Origin: Patiria pectinifera
Taxonomy: Eukaryota; Echinodermata; Asteroidea; Valvatida; Asterinidae
Direction: 5' to 3'
Length of the DNA stretch: 64,000 nt
NCBI GenBank assembly: GCA_029964075.1
Contig: CM057142.1
Location: 37,946,392 to 38,010,391, forward strand
Shown here piece after piece: positions 36,201 through 39,350 of this stretch. Each line of letters begins with the position of its first letter. The first letter of the stretch is position 1. The translations under genes were made by a program, and so were the position numbers. The notes under the pieces are model-generated. The model saw only the letters and a list, made by a program, of their open reading frames with translations, made no database searches and was not told the DNA's origin.

Positions 36201-38418
36201 ACTTATCGCTATAAAGAGAAGGGGTTTGCCCCGGTGTTTCTGGCAGTGGCTGCTTAATGCGCCGCAGCACCTTGTAAACCATTATAAAGGTGCTACATAA
36301 TGGTTCTCATATTTCTCATGTACTTCGTTTACCTGTCTCTAATAATAGACATAATTTCCAGCGCCTTGAGTACCTAATTGTTGGTAGATACGTGTGCTAT
36401 ATAAGACTTCGTTATTATTATTAACACCAAATGTATCCTGTCCTTTAACCAACCCTACACTTCTCACAGCGCATGTGACCAAGTTTGACCAAGCTAATGG
36501 CAGACACGCCTAAAGCAACTTTTAAGTCACATGACCAAAATTGTGTAATCTTATTGGTCAGTGCACACTGTTTGATTGACAGGCCAGTTCAGTCCATTGA
36601 AATTTGGGATTTTTAACCACTTAGCGCCAGGATTATTTTTGCCGAAATTTTTGATTTTCGCAAAAGGCACAATTTTGTAACCAATTGTGACCAAGTTTGA
36701 CCAAGTTTGACCAAGCTAATGGCAGACACGCCTATAGCAACTGTTAAGTCACATGACCAAAATTGTGTAATCTTATTGGTCATTGCGCACTGTTTGATTG
36801 ACAGGCCAGATCGGTCCATTGAAATTTGGGATCTTTAACCACTTAGCTCTGGGATTATTTTGGCCGAAAATTTTGATTTTCGCAAAAGGCACAATTTTCT
36901 AACCAATTTCTGATACACAGAATACAAATACTGATTCGCAAGAGTAATTTCAACAGTAACTGTATAATATTTCTAGCCGAAACCTCAAATTGTTTTACTC
37001 CAGGGTGTGCACTGGAGCGTAAATTGTAGAACAATAGGCCGTGCACAACGGCCAATTCAAGATCAACACACGGTCTGCCTCCACAGACTTCACGGACTTT
37101 GTGTGTGTGTACAAAAGGCACGAGGGATGAGCGCGTTTAGACGTCACCCGGTGGAGAGTCGAGGCAATCTTGACGTCTTAACCCGTCAGCCGTGCCTGTG
37201 TATAAAAATAGCCAGGCGTGATGCGAACTGGTAAACAGGGTAAATTAAAGCCACATTTTCATTTCAAAGATACAATTGTTTTCCGTTACTCCTTCTTTAG
37301 GGCTCTGAGCTCTGAGTATGTTCTTTGCTGTGCTTACTACTACCAGTCTCTGTGAAATAGACGAGAGCTTTCTTAGCAGAAACGTCTGCGCTTAGCAGCA
37401 CCATGAAATTGGCCACTAAACAGACTCTATGAGAAGTGCTTGCACTTGCTTACCATTGTCTGTTCTAACAGCCAAGAAAGTGTTCTTATTAAAGACCACC
37501 TCCTTGTCTGAGACAGGCGTCCTTGTAGCTTGTTTGCTGATGGCGTCCACCACATCTGACTGGTAGTACTCTGCTGGCATGCGTTTGCGCTTGATCTGTG
37601 GGCTGCGAGGACTTGGGGCACTTACTGCCCGCCTCTTTCCCTAGAACCAAAAAAGATGAGAAAGATTTCAAACTTTCATTTCAGAACAGTAGTTTACATT
37701 GCCGGTGGGTTTTGCTACGTAATCTTGTAGAGGATGTTCTCACCAGGTCTTGCAAGCACTGGGGATACAGTCATTGTTTTACATTATTACATTGGTGAAA
37801 GACTAAAAATAACATTGACATCAAGATCAACTGTTTCAGATAGACATAGATAGACAGGAGTTCAGTTGAAATGTTGAGTTTGTTTGTCGCATAGCCGCTG
37901 ATTGAAATCTGTATTGATTAACCCTAACTCCTTCAGTGATATACTAGGAACCTTCCTCACACTTGCAAAATCCAACACATATGATAACTCTGATTATGGT
38001 GGTATGCATGACCTCATGTACATTTTGTAAAGCATAATCAGTTTACTAGTGCAGGGGTGCGTTTTGGCGGTCATAACCAAGAATTGGCTTGGTTGTTTCT
38101 TGTCAGTGAATTTCTGCGGGAATTTTAAATGGACGAGAATTACTCACGGTAATGCAATACTCAAACCCCCAAAACCATTAGCCAAAGAGAAACAACAGAA
38201 CCAATTCTTGGTTATGACCACCAAAACGCACCCCTGTACTCACTCTAACAGATTCCAACAAAACATGCAGTTGGATTCTGAAGGGTTGGGGTTGTTAGGG
38301 TTAATGTTTTGACTGGCTCAATGTTTATGTACGTGCATAGAGTGACATCACAACAAAATGGAGTACTGACCTTGGAGGTTGAAGGCCCATTGGTGAGGTC
38401 TGCACCCTCATCAGCCAT
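109..38418 (-). CDS. Large ankyrin-repeat protein, probable PME-5/tankyrase-like poly(ADP-ribose) polymerase (33 coding exons, 3' end beyond the window)
   Basis: Thirty-three minus-strand exons join without a phase conflict into 5,065 nt (1,688 codons plus one base). Seen: residues 17-40 are Arg/Lys-rich (nuclear-localisation-like); residues about 70-167 form an unassigned globular region; 168-260 change from poly-Asp/Glu to Lys/Pro-rich; 261-343 are very Lys-rich; about 400-1688 carry many ankyrin motifs (TPLH.AA, GA.VN). Residues 990-1018 are an acidic/basic insert and 1346-1426 a Trp-rich insert. Known: C. elegans PME-5 is a large ankyrin-repeat PARP with its catalytic domain at the C-terminus. 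Inferred: this is an orthologue-type nuclear ADP-ribosyltransferase, since the charged N-terminus, the GRGSREGNNA segment and the ankyrin array resemble that family. The catalytic part is not in view, so it could instead be a non-enzymatic ankyrin protein. No promoter was recognised. Confidence 0.72.
415..892. mobile_element. Tc1/mariner-like MITE, 478 bp, TA target duplication
   Basis: Terminal inverted repeats of about 37 bp starting CAGGGTGGTGCAAAAAGAAG (the right arm has one mismatch), flanked by TA on both sides (413-414 and 893-894). No transposase reading frame, so non-autonomous. Lies in intron 32. Confidence 0.8.
1427..1691 (-). CDS. Exon 32 of the ankyrin/PARP-like gene
   Basis: Acceptor CTCCCAG|A, donor CTG|GTGAGA, 265 nt, phase 2 to 0, residues 1558-1646. 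LFIKSGASLNFCTALPNVES, TPLILHMYIDNFKACKFLLK and KDGLTPLMHAVKL, two ankyrin repeats. Confidence 0.88.
2031..2148 (-). CDS. Exon 31 of the ankyrin/PARP-like gene
   Basis: Acceptor TTTCCAG|AA, donor TCAG|GTTTGT, 118 nt, phase 1 to 2, residues 1519-1558: DASGFKNCLNCQDHRGRTPA then ALFWNFRFDSSTEEVI. Confidence 0.86.
2566..2740 (+). repeat. Dispersed intronic repeat family R1, copy 1
   Basis: Shares a diverged core (GTTGTGCGTACTTCGTGC, then CTACTGTTCGTGCAG) with stretches near 8195-8380, 23490-23880 and 27300-27480. No coding potential; identity unknown. Confidence 0.5.
2841..3181. mobile_element. hAT-type MITE, 341 bp, 8-bp target duplication
   Basis: Ends CAGTGGCGCACCC and GGGTGCGCCACTG are perfect inverted repeats. 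The 8-bp sequence GTAAGCTA occurs directly on both sides (2833-2840 and 3182-3189), the hAT signature. Interior has long G and C runs. Lies in intron 30. Confidence 0.88.
3263..3380 (-). CDS. Exon 30 of the ankyrin/PARP-like gene
   Basis: Acceptor GCCACCAG|ATT, donor GCAG|GTAAGT, 118 nt, phase 0 to 1, residues 1480-1519: AKSLFDRGVKLFARDDKGCT then PLHYAAANQNLALCKIF. Confidence 0.88.
4157..4315 (-). CDS. Exon 29 of the ankyrin/PARP-like gene (coiled helix)
   Basis: Acceptor TTTGCAG|GCT, donor CAG|GTGAGT, 159 nt, phase 0, residues 1427-1479. Long Gln/Arg-rich helix (STMIRKQRDAQKLQQTNRRA) and LLHLLSMHAVSSNWSSLYEQ. Confidence 0.86.
4382..4817 (-). repeat. MITE-like family R2, copy 1 (inverted orientation)
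   Basis: Reverse-complement relative of 38655-39082 and 23033-23432; it shares the ends and a near-palindromic core around GGTCGGCCGACCACCGTTGG. About 430 bp, non-coding, in intron 28. Confidence 0.75.
5664..6265. mobile_element. Inverted-repeat MITE, 602 bp, beside a splice donor
   Basis: Left end GTGCTGCACCCGATTTCACG matches the complement of the right end (GTGCAGCACCCGATTTCATT). The subterminal regions carry repeated GACGCATCG and ACACGTCGCAA words, CpG-rich against an AT-rich background. The right end lies 11 bp from the exon 28 donor. Confidence 0.78.
6277..6535 (-). CDS. Exon 28 of the ankyrin/PARP-like gene (Trp-rich insert)
   Basis: Acceptor TACACAG|T, donor CAG|GTCAGT, 259 nt, phase 2 to 0, residues 1340-1426. 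VAIMLIQKGANINTTVTYVP closes an ankyrin repeat; PKAGFWQWKALVKPPRAPIK and FFQAVVWEGWQGVVYLMMDR form an aromatic insert between repeats. A 602-bp MITE begins 11 bp into the following intron. Confidence 0.87.
6569..6896. mobile_element. MITE family R3, copy 1 (about 50-bp inverted ends)
   Basis: Near-identical over its length to 25056-25420. The ends pair (ATTCGGGCGATTCACAATGC against the complement of the right end). A TTAGTGGCG deletion has shortened the right arm in this copy. Lies in intron 27. Confidence 0.78.
7359..7435 (-). CDS. Exon 27 of the ankyrin/PARP-like gene
   Basis: Acceptor TCTACAG|AGA, donor GATAG|GTGAGC, 77 nt, phase 0 to 2, residues 1315-1340: RIKDYNVKDNNGNTPLGMAA then LGGND. 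Confidence 0.85.
7916..8075 (-). CDS. Exon 26 of the ankyrin/PARP-like gene
   Basis: Acceptor CATGTAG|A, donor GAG|GTAGTG, 160 nt, phase 2 to 0, residues 1261-1314. TDPIEIVTVLLDAMKGQQVD and FGQTPLHWAAYRGATISAMH. Confidence 0.86.
8195..8380 (+). repeat. Dispersed intronic repeat family R1, copy 2
   Basis: Diverged match to 23490-23880 (CACGCGAAGATGCTACGG against CACGTGAAGACGCTATGG) and to 2566-2740. Non-coding, in intron 25. Confidence 0.45.
8926..9157 (-). CDS. Exon 25 of the ankyrin/PARP-like gene
   Basis: Acceptor CTGACAG|AT, donor ACCG|GTACGA, 232 nt, phase 1 to 2, residues 1184-1261. NKAVQSASVLIQLGASVNSA, QRTPLHYSVN and GRLPLHYAFVKIN. The reading frame stays open past the donor, but only this donor joins the next exon in phase and keeps the repeat pattern. 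Confidence 0.83.
9320..9450 (+). mobile_element. tRNA-Ser-derived SINE or tRNA pseudogene
   Basis: A box TGGTCGAGTGGTAAGAC, anticodon-arm-like CTGCACTAGAAAGCAG (AGA anticodon as in tRNA-Ser) and a perfect T arm (GTGGG, loop TTCGAGT, CCCAC). The variable arm is too short and the acceptor stem imperfect, and a tail similar to 12500-12720 follows. Judged a SINE head rather than a working tRNA. Confidence 0.6.
9500..9760 (+). repeat. Repeat family R4, copy 1
   Basis: Close relative of 57855-58100: shared AATCAAAACTTTT, CCAACGATTTTGTTC and GTGAATTTAGGACTA blocks in the same order. Non-coding, intron 24. Confidence 0.7.
10020..10132 (-). CDS. Exon 24 of the ankyrin/PARP-like gene
   Basis: Acceptor GTGTGCAG|A, donor CATG|GTAGGT, 113 nt, phase 2 to 1, residues 1146-1184: AGLHDLIPILVAKGADVSAK, then MTALHCTTIAGH. 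Confidence 0.86.
10292..10672. mobile_element. TTAA-flanked MITE (piggyBac-like), diverged copy
   Basis: Starts TTAACCCTAACC and ends GGGTTATTAA, with TTAA at both ends, as in 31681-31895, 33016-33243 and 37918-38304. The right end is degraded. Intron 23. Confidence 0.5.
11286..11365 (-). CDS. Exon 23 of the ankyrin/PARP-like gene
   Basis: Acceptor TATACAG|ATT, donor GCTAG|GTAAAA, 80 nt, phase 0 to 2, residues 1120-1146: IEAGANVNLFTASKRGDKAT then PLILAA. Confidence 0.85.
11372..11735 (-). mobile_element. tRNA-derived SINE, minus orientation
   Basis: Read on the minus strand it has a degenerate tRNA-like head, a body with GTCACTCATTGCTTCTC and GCTTTGCGCCGAAATGGCAG, and an ATT-rich 3' end. 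The same body occurs on the plus strand at 48400-49130, which defines the family. Confidence 0.72.
12127..12287 (-). CDS. Exon 22 of the ankyrin/PARP-like gene
   Basis: Acceptor GCTGTAG|AG, donor TTG|GTAGGT, 161 nt, phase 1 to 0, residues 1066-1119. GASPLHLLSLASNIPALTIL and LDILDKGGFTPLQRAILHKR. Confidence 0.87.
12465..12720 (+). mobile_element. tRNA-derived SINE
   Basis: GGATAGCTCAGTTAGTTGAA (A box) and GCAGGTTCACCCCTGC (T arm) followed by a TTCCAACTTTT tail similar to the element at 9320. A partial extra head (GGATAGCTCAGTTGG) sits just upstream. Intron 21. Confidence 0.6.
12944..13019 (-). CDS. Exon 21 of the ankyrin/PARP-like gene
   Basis: Acceptor TTTATAG|GCT, donor TGTG|GTGAGT, 76 nt, phase 0 to 1, residues 1041-1066: ALIEVAKSDVNAVVVSGKDK and DAQQC. 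It follows the longest intron (3.7 kb). Confidence 0.82.
14836..15170 (+). repeat. Repeat family R5, copy 1
   Basis: Inverted relative of 48656-48936: it shares ACAACGGGTGA, GACGTCATTTCATTC and the GACCCGATATA / CGCCCGCTGA end in opposite orientation. No coding region. Probably a DNA transposon derivative. Intron 20. Confidence 0.6.
15771..16050 (+). repeat. 141-bp tandem duplication (two copies)
   Basis: Units 15771-15911 and 15912-16050 are nearly identical; I see two or three differences (for example ACTATG against ACTGTG). Low divergence implies a recent event. Intron 20, non-coding. Confidence 0.9.
16360..16620 (+). mobile_element. 3' tail of a CR1/L2-type non-LTR retrotransposon
   Basis: The frame ending at 16532 has LRNSLPVSCFPVDFQLSQF then KHNVNTYLST and a stop, the usual C-terminal signature of CR1/L2 reverse-transcriptase ORFs (...LWNSLP...FK..L). 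A short 3' UTR follows. 5'-truncated and inactive. Intron 20. Confidence 0.6.
16731..16883 (-). CDS. Exon 20 of the ankyrin/PARP-like gene (acidic/basic insert plus repeat)
   Basis: Acceptor CTAACAG|TTT, donor CAA|GTAGGT, 153 nt, phase 0, residues 990-1040. Insert EEPMEEEDDSEEPAKKKK resembles a nuclear-localisation signal behind an acidic patch; then HGQTPLLRCIIANFQ. A donor 4 nt downstream would break the phase. Confidence 0.84.
16985..17200 (+). mobile_element. tRNA-derived SINE
   Basis: GTGGTCTAGCGGTGGAGCAC is an A-box-like head, GTGGATTTGAGCCCCGC a decayed T arm; then a body with TTAAATGGGTACTGGCA, a common SINE body word. Intron 19. Confidence 0.62.
18106..18261 (-). CDS. Exon 19 of the ankyrin/PARP-like gene
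   Basis: Acceptor TTTGCAG|GAT, donor ACG|GTAAGC, 156 nt, phase 0, residues 938-989. MELVQLFLDKGCSLSLDVAE and DNALHIMASRCTHNDLGVLL. Confidence 0.87.
19152..19277 (-). CDS. Exon 18 of the ankyrin/PARP-like gene
   Basis: Acceptor TTTGTAG|GAA, donor CAG|GTACAC, 126 nt, phase 0, residues 896-937. Charged helix EAEKEAQKNAILDVAKLLME, then GCDATVKDKEGKTPINLALQ. Confidence 0.87.
19856..19897 (-). CDS. Exon 17 of the ankyrin/PARP-like gene (42-nt micro-exon)
   Basis: Acceptor CAACAG|CTT, donor GAT|GTAAGT, phase 0, residues 882-895: LHYLAAGGMPDRGD. It supplies the LHYLA half of the ankyrin repeat whose first half ends exon 16 (DDRNA). Confidence 0.8.
20200..20616 (+). repeat. 11-bp minisatellite, about 38 units
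   Basis: Alternating units GTGATGGACTT and GTGATGGGTTT (variants GTGGTGGG, GGGTCT). Because 11 is not a multiple of 3 and the units lack stops, long artefactual frames stay open; it is not read as a gene. Intron 16. Confidence 0.92.
20706..20984. mobile_element. MITE family R6 with GGGCC ends, 279 bp
   Basis: The left end GGGCCAAATTTCATAGCGCT pairs with the right end (complement GGGCCCAATTTCATGGCGCT) over about 30 bp. A fragment of the same family lies just upstream (20636-20683) and another at 37300-37413. Confidence 0.75.
21448..21669 (-). CDS. Exon 16 of the ankyrin/PARP-like gene
   Basis: Acceptor TGTCCAG|ACC, donor GCT|GTGAGT, 222 nt, phase 0, residues 808-881. TPPLGVALMKGHTGCADLLL, then GVSLNFRDDSGATLVMLTAA and a helix pair ending KKKADLTLVDIDDRNA. 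Confidence 0.88.
22473..22681 (-). CDS. Exon 15 of the ankyrin/PARP-like gene
   Basis: Acceptor TTGGCAG|AT, donor AAG|GTAAGT, 209 nt, phase 1 to 0, residues 738-807. Two consensus-like ankyrin repeats: RTALMLACMNGHYPVATLLL and GNTAVHYAAAYGWWHCLKLL, with KGADPDDKDSSG between them. Confidence 0.9.
23033..23432 (+). repeat. MITE-like family R2, copy 2
   Basis: Starts GCATCCTGTAAAATCGTGG, as 38655 does, with the palindromic core decayed (GGTTGGTGGACCAGCGTTGG). More diverged than the copies at 4382 and 38655. Intron 14. Confidence 0.72.
23490..23880 (+). repeat. Dispersed intronic repeat family R1, copy 3
   Basis: Contains ATGCCCGACGCTCACGTGAA and CTAGTTGTGCGTACTCTGCA, matching the copies near 27300 and 2566. 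Non-coding, intron 14. Confidence 0.5.
23971..24127 (-). CDS. Exon 14 of the ankyrin/PARP-like gene
   Basis: Acceptor TTGTAG|GAG, donor AAGG|GTATTT, 157 nt, phase 0 to 1, residues 686-738. ECVKSLIKHGADIEAVTSAS followed by RLTPLMVAAQSGHFQVAKAL, classical ankyrin sequence. Confidence 0.87.
24770..24855 (-). CDS. Exon 13 of the ankyrin/PARP-like gene
   Basis: Acceptor CTTGCAG|GC, donor GTG|GTACGT, 86 nt, phase 1 to 0, residues 657-685. Half repeat: SATAEYAIHYATKAGHV. Confidence 0.84.
25056..25420. mobile_element. MITE family R3, copy 2 (full-length)
   Basis: Ends pair over about 50 bp (AATTCGGACGATTCGCAATG against the complement of 25371-25420). The interior is about 90% like 6569-6896 by eye. 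Intron 12. Confidence 0.82.
25674..25783 (-). CDS. Exon 12 of the ankyrin/PARP-like gene
   Basis: Acceptor TTCATAG|A, donor TCTG|GTAAGT, 110 nt, phase 2 to 1, residues 620-657. Ankyrin repeat KAMTPLMVAALYGRQQNIEV with a KKIES end. Confidence 0.86.
26056..26219 (-). CDS. Exon 11 of the ankyrin/PARP-like gene
   Basis: Acceptor GTTCAG|GTC, donor TAG|GTGAGA, 164 nt, phase 0 to 2, residues 566-620. One full ankyrin repeat (VTPLHCAAINPNPKILAKLL) and the start of another (GRKPIHYAAACEGSGPLELL). Confidence 0.88.
27125..27193 (-). CDS. Exon 10 of the ankyrin/PARP-like gene (short)
   Basis: Acceptor TCTCTTAG|ATA, donor AGG|GTAAGG, 69 nt, phase 0, residues 543-565: ISRRNLSPFRAVSVKKKPYD then NDR. An AG 13 nt upstream would put a stop codon in frame, so this acceptor was chosen. 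Confidence 0.75.
27300..27480 (+). repeat. Dispersed intronic repeat family R1, copy 4
   Basis: CCTGATGCTCACGCCAAGAC and TCTACTGTTCGTGCACAGAG link it to the other three copies. Intron 9. Confidence 0.5.
27610..27729 (-). CDS. Exon 9 of the ankyrin/PARP-like gene
   Basis: Acceptor CCCTAG|TCT, donor CAG|GTCAGT, 120 nt, phase 0, residues 503-542. Ankyrin helices VQTNIVKAITAGHRKLAGCL and a GGLNCNKLHEQ turn. Confidence 0.83.
28149..28647. mobile_element. MITE with 36-bp inverted repeats, about 499 bp
   Basis: The left end AGGGACCGTGACCATTCAGC is repeated as the inverse complement at the right end with two differences over 36 bp. GC-rich relative to the intron. Target duplication unclear. No transposase frame. 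Intron 8. Confidence 0.82.
29541..29648 (-). CDS. Exon 8 of the ankyrin/PARP-like gene
   Basis: Acceptor GCTTTAG|GAT, donor AAG|GTTTGT (weaker), 108 nt, phase 0, residues 467-502: DLSRNMRDRTYLEEALSSGV, then an Ile/Met-rich helix ending ADSRGK. Confidence 0.82.
31350..31434 (-). CDS. Exon 7 of the ankyrin/PARP-like gene (GRGSREGNNA segment)
   Basis: Acceptor TTCCAG|A, donor AAG|GTAAGC, 85 nt, phase 2 to 0, residues 438-466. Encodes SLGHAVREINVGRGSREGNN followed by AFTK, a glycine-rich finger between ankyrin repeats that I associate with the PME-5-type family. Confidence 0.82.
31681..31895. mobile_element. TTAA-flanked MITE (piggyBac-like), 215 bp
   Basis: TTAACCCTAACC at the left and TAGGGTTAA at the right, i.e. 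TTAA duplications around CCCTAA/TAGGG ends. Interior shared with 33016-33243 (ATCCATCCCCCATTTGGGG). Intron 6. Confidence 0.78.
32420..32701 (-). CDS. Exon 6 of the ankyrin/PARP-like gene (first ankyrin repeats)
   Basis: Acceptor ACCTAG|G, donor GAAG|GTATTG, 282 nt, phase 2 to 2, residues 344-437. Contains AVLTNDMSLLKKLVDNKD and SALHYAVRVDNQAALKLLI, ankyrin helix pairs. Confidence 0.85.
33016..33243. mobile_element. TTAA-flanked MITE (piggyBac-like), 228 bp
   Basis: TTAACCCTAACC ... TTTAGGGTTAA with an interior like 31681-31895, including the CCCCCATTTGGGG dyad. Intron 5. Confidence 0.78.
33638..33887 (-). CDS. Exon 5 of the ankyrin/PARP-like gene (lysine-rich linker)
   Basis: Acceptor TTTCAG|TG, donor TCAA|GTGAGT, 250 nt, phase 1 to 2, residues 261-343. 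Extremely Lys-rich, histone-H1-tail-like (AKKITAKAKSTKGK, KKKKVKKEKPKKEKK), ending with a less charged KLTPNTNIEVMAKDPMFEVK segment. Confidence 0.83.
34163..34412 (+). repeat. Degenerate 10/11-bp minisatellite
   Basis: Units AAGTCATCAC and AAGTCAATCAC, the reverse complement of the 20200-20616 minisatellite unit (AAGTCCATCAC). Intron 4. Confidence 0.85.
34560..34838 (-). CDS. Exon 4 of the ankyrin/PARP-like gene (acidic then Lys/Pro linker)
   Basis: Acceptor CTGTAG|GT, donor AAAG|GTCAGT, 279 nt, phase 1 to 1, residues 168-260. Seven consecutive Asp follow KELKE, then Asp/Glu-rich, Ser/Thr and Lys/Pro-rich stretches with repeated KPK/KSP motifs. The composition suggests a disordered linker that could bind DNA or histones. 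Confidence 0.82.
34996..35229 (+). repeat. 86-bp tandem repeat, two full units and one shortened
   Basis: Units start GTAGTGTTTCC at 34997, 35058 and 35144; the first lacks about 25 bp. Near-identical sequence. Intron 3. Confidence 0.9.
35311..35577 (-). CDS. Exon 3 of the ankyrin/PARP-like gene (unassigned globular domain)
   Basis: Acceptor CCCCAG|GG, donor AAGG|GTCAGT, 267 nt, phase 1 to 1, residues 79-167. Begins GKFFVCKTAQNVYQTTKMF and has a beta-rich look (KILWLELRTL). I do not recognise the domain; it is not ankyrin. Confidence 0.85.
36012..36440 (+). mobile_element. tRNA-derived SINE with conserved central domain
   Basis: Head TGGTCCAATGGTTACGGTG and T arm ACGGGTTCGAATCCTG. The body contains CGTCCTTCGGATGGGACG and AATGCACGTTAAAGAACCCA, words I associate with broadly conserved metazoan SINE domains. 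It ends GCTATATAAGACTTC plus ATT repeats. Intron 2. Confidence 0.82.
36475..36908 (+). repeat. 222-bp tandem duplication
   Basis: Two copies spaced 222 bp (GACCAAGCTAATGGCAGACA at 36487 and 36709), with an extra GACCAAGTTT step at the junction. Some divergence (about 95% by eye). Intron 2. Confidence 0.88.
37300..37413 (+). repeat. Fragment of MITE family R6
   Basis: Contains AGCAGCACCATGAAATTGGC and GTGCTTACTACTACC, matching the right half of 20706-20984. Truncated. Intron 2. Confidence 0.5.
37454..37640 (-). CDS. Exon 2 of the ankyrin/PARP-like gene (basic N-terminus)
   Basis: Acceptor TTCTAG|GGA, donor AATG|GTAAGC, 187 nt, phase 0 to 1, residues 17-79. Contains GKRRAVSAPSPRSPQIKRKR, a bipartite nuclear-localisation-like cluster with Ser-Pro sites, then the start of a globular region (EVVFNKNTFLAVRTDN). 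Confidence 0.85.
37918..38304. mobile_element. TTAA-flanked MITE carrying a nested element
   Basis: TTAACCCTAACTCC at the left and GTTAGGGTTAA at the right, as in the other TTAA elements, but split by a second inverted-repeat element at 38052-38236. Intron 1. Confidence 0.72.
38052..38236. mobile_element. Nested hAT-like MITE, 185 bp
   Basis: Ends CAGGGGTGCGTTTTGG and CCAAAACGCACCCCTG form inverted repeats of about 36 bp (one or two mismatches). The flanks TACTAGTG / TACTCACT are only partly alike, so the 8-bp duplication is decayed or absent. Confidence 0.7.
38371..38418 (-). CDS. Exon 1 (start codon) of the ankyrin/PARP-like gene
   Basis: ATG at 38418-38416 begins MADEGADLTNGPSTSK, 16 codons, then donor AAG|GTCAGT. 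The next exon continues in phase 0. A strong polypyrimidine tract and CAG lie just upstream (38437-38438), so this exon also contains about 18 nt of 5' UTR and is probably not the first transcribed exon. Confidence 0.75.
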
Positions 38419-38436
38419 TCTTGCTTTTCTGGATGG

Positions 38437-38470
38437 CTGGGTGGGAAAAAAAAGGAAAGAAAAGAAATAA
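38437..38470 (-). promoter_or_regulatory. Strong splice acceptor just upstream of the start codon
   Basis: Read on the minus strand this is a pyrimidine-rich run ending CCCACCCAG, only about 19 nt before the ATG. A second AG follows at 38429-38430. It implies a non-coding 5' exon further right, which I could not place. Confidence 0.6.
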
Positions 38471-38654
38471 ATGCAATCAATCTCTTACATGCGGATGCGA
38501 CTCAAACCGCCAATGATCTCCTGTTAGTCAATGCAGACATCTTAGCACTCGATTGTCAAGTGACTCAATTGTGAAGTCAATCTGGACTGTTTTTTGTTTG
38601 TTTAATTTTAAAGAGAATATACAATATTTGCAAACATCGAAAAATAAAACTACC

Positions 38655-39082
38655 AAGCATCCTGTAAAATTATGGCACCTGGTGTGAAGTCATTTTCAAG
38701 AAAGTGGTATTTTTGTATACATTTCCAACGGTGGTCGGTCGACCACCGTTGGAAAAACGTAACTATTTGGCAACTACTGCTCAAAATTTACCACTTCTTC
38801 CGTCCAAATTTTGTTTGCTATTGGTTACATGTTCATGAACGGGTGCAGGTCAGCTAGACTGGTTCCCTTACTTTACAATTTTCCGGCATCTATAAATGGA
38901 TCCATTTTATCTTTAGTGGAGTCAGGGAAGCAGACTACTTGAACATTTTTGTTTTTCTTGGTTTTTCCAGCATTTTCGAACACAAAACTTCACACATGTC
39001 TGTGTTACAATATTTTACTAACCCCTCAAATAGTTCATTTCTGAAAATTACAGCAAAAGCCAATGATGTACATTCCCTTTAA
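38655..39082 (+). repeat. MITE-like family R2, copy 3 (best preserved)
   Basis: Full-length counterpart of 4382-4817 in the opposite orientation. Core CCAACGGTGGTCGGTCGACC then ACCGTTGG is nearly a perfect palindrome. Lies upstream of the start codon of the ankyrin gene, possibly in its first intron. Confidence 0.78.
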
Positions 39083-39350
39083 TTCAAGAAACACAACTTT
39101 TCAGGAAATTTATCACATTGCTGTGTGTCTCACAATATACATATTTTTAGTCCAGTATTTTGCGGCACAAAAAATCAAACATGGATTTGGAAATTAAACC
39201 AACAACATAGTCAAAGTCATACTCATAATGGCTATCGTTACAACAGCCCTAACATGATTTTCAACTGCTATCGTTACAACATTGCAAAAGCACCACTGCA
39301 AATCTATATAGGCCCTAGTAACATTTATAACTGCCGTTCCAACCAGAGCA

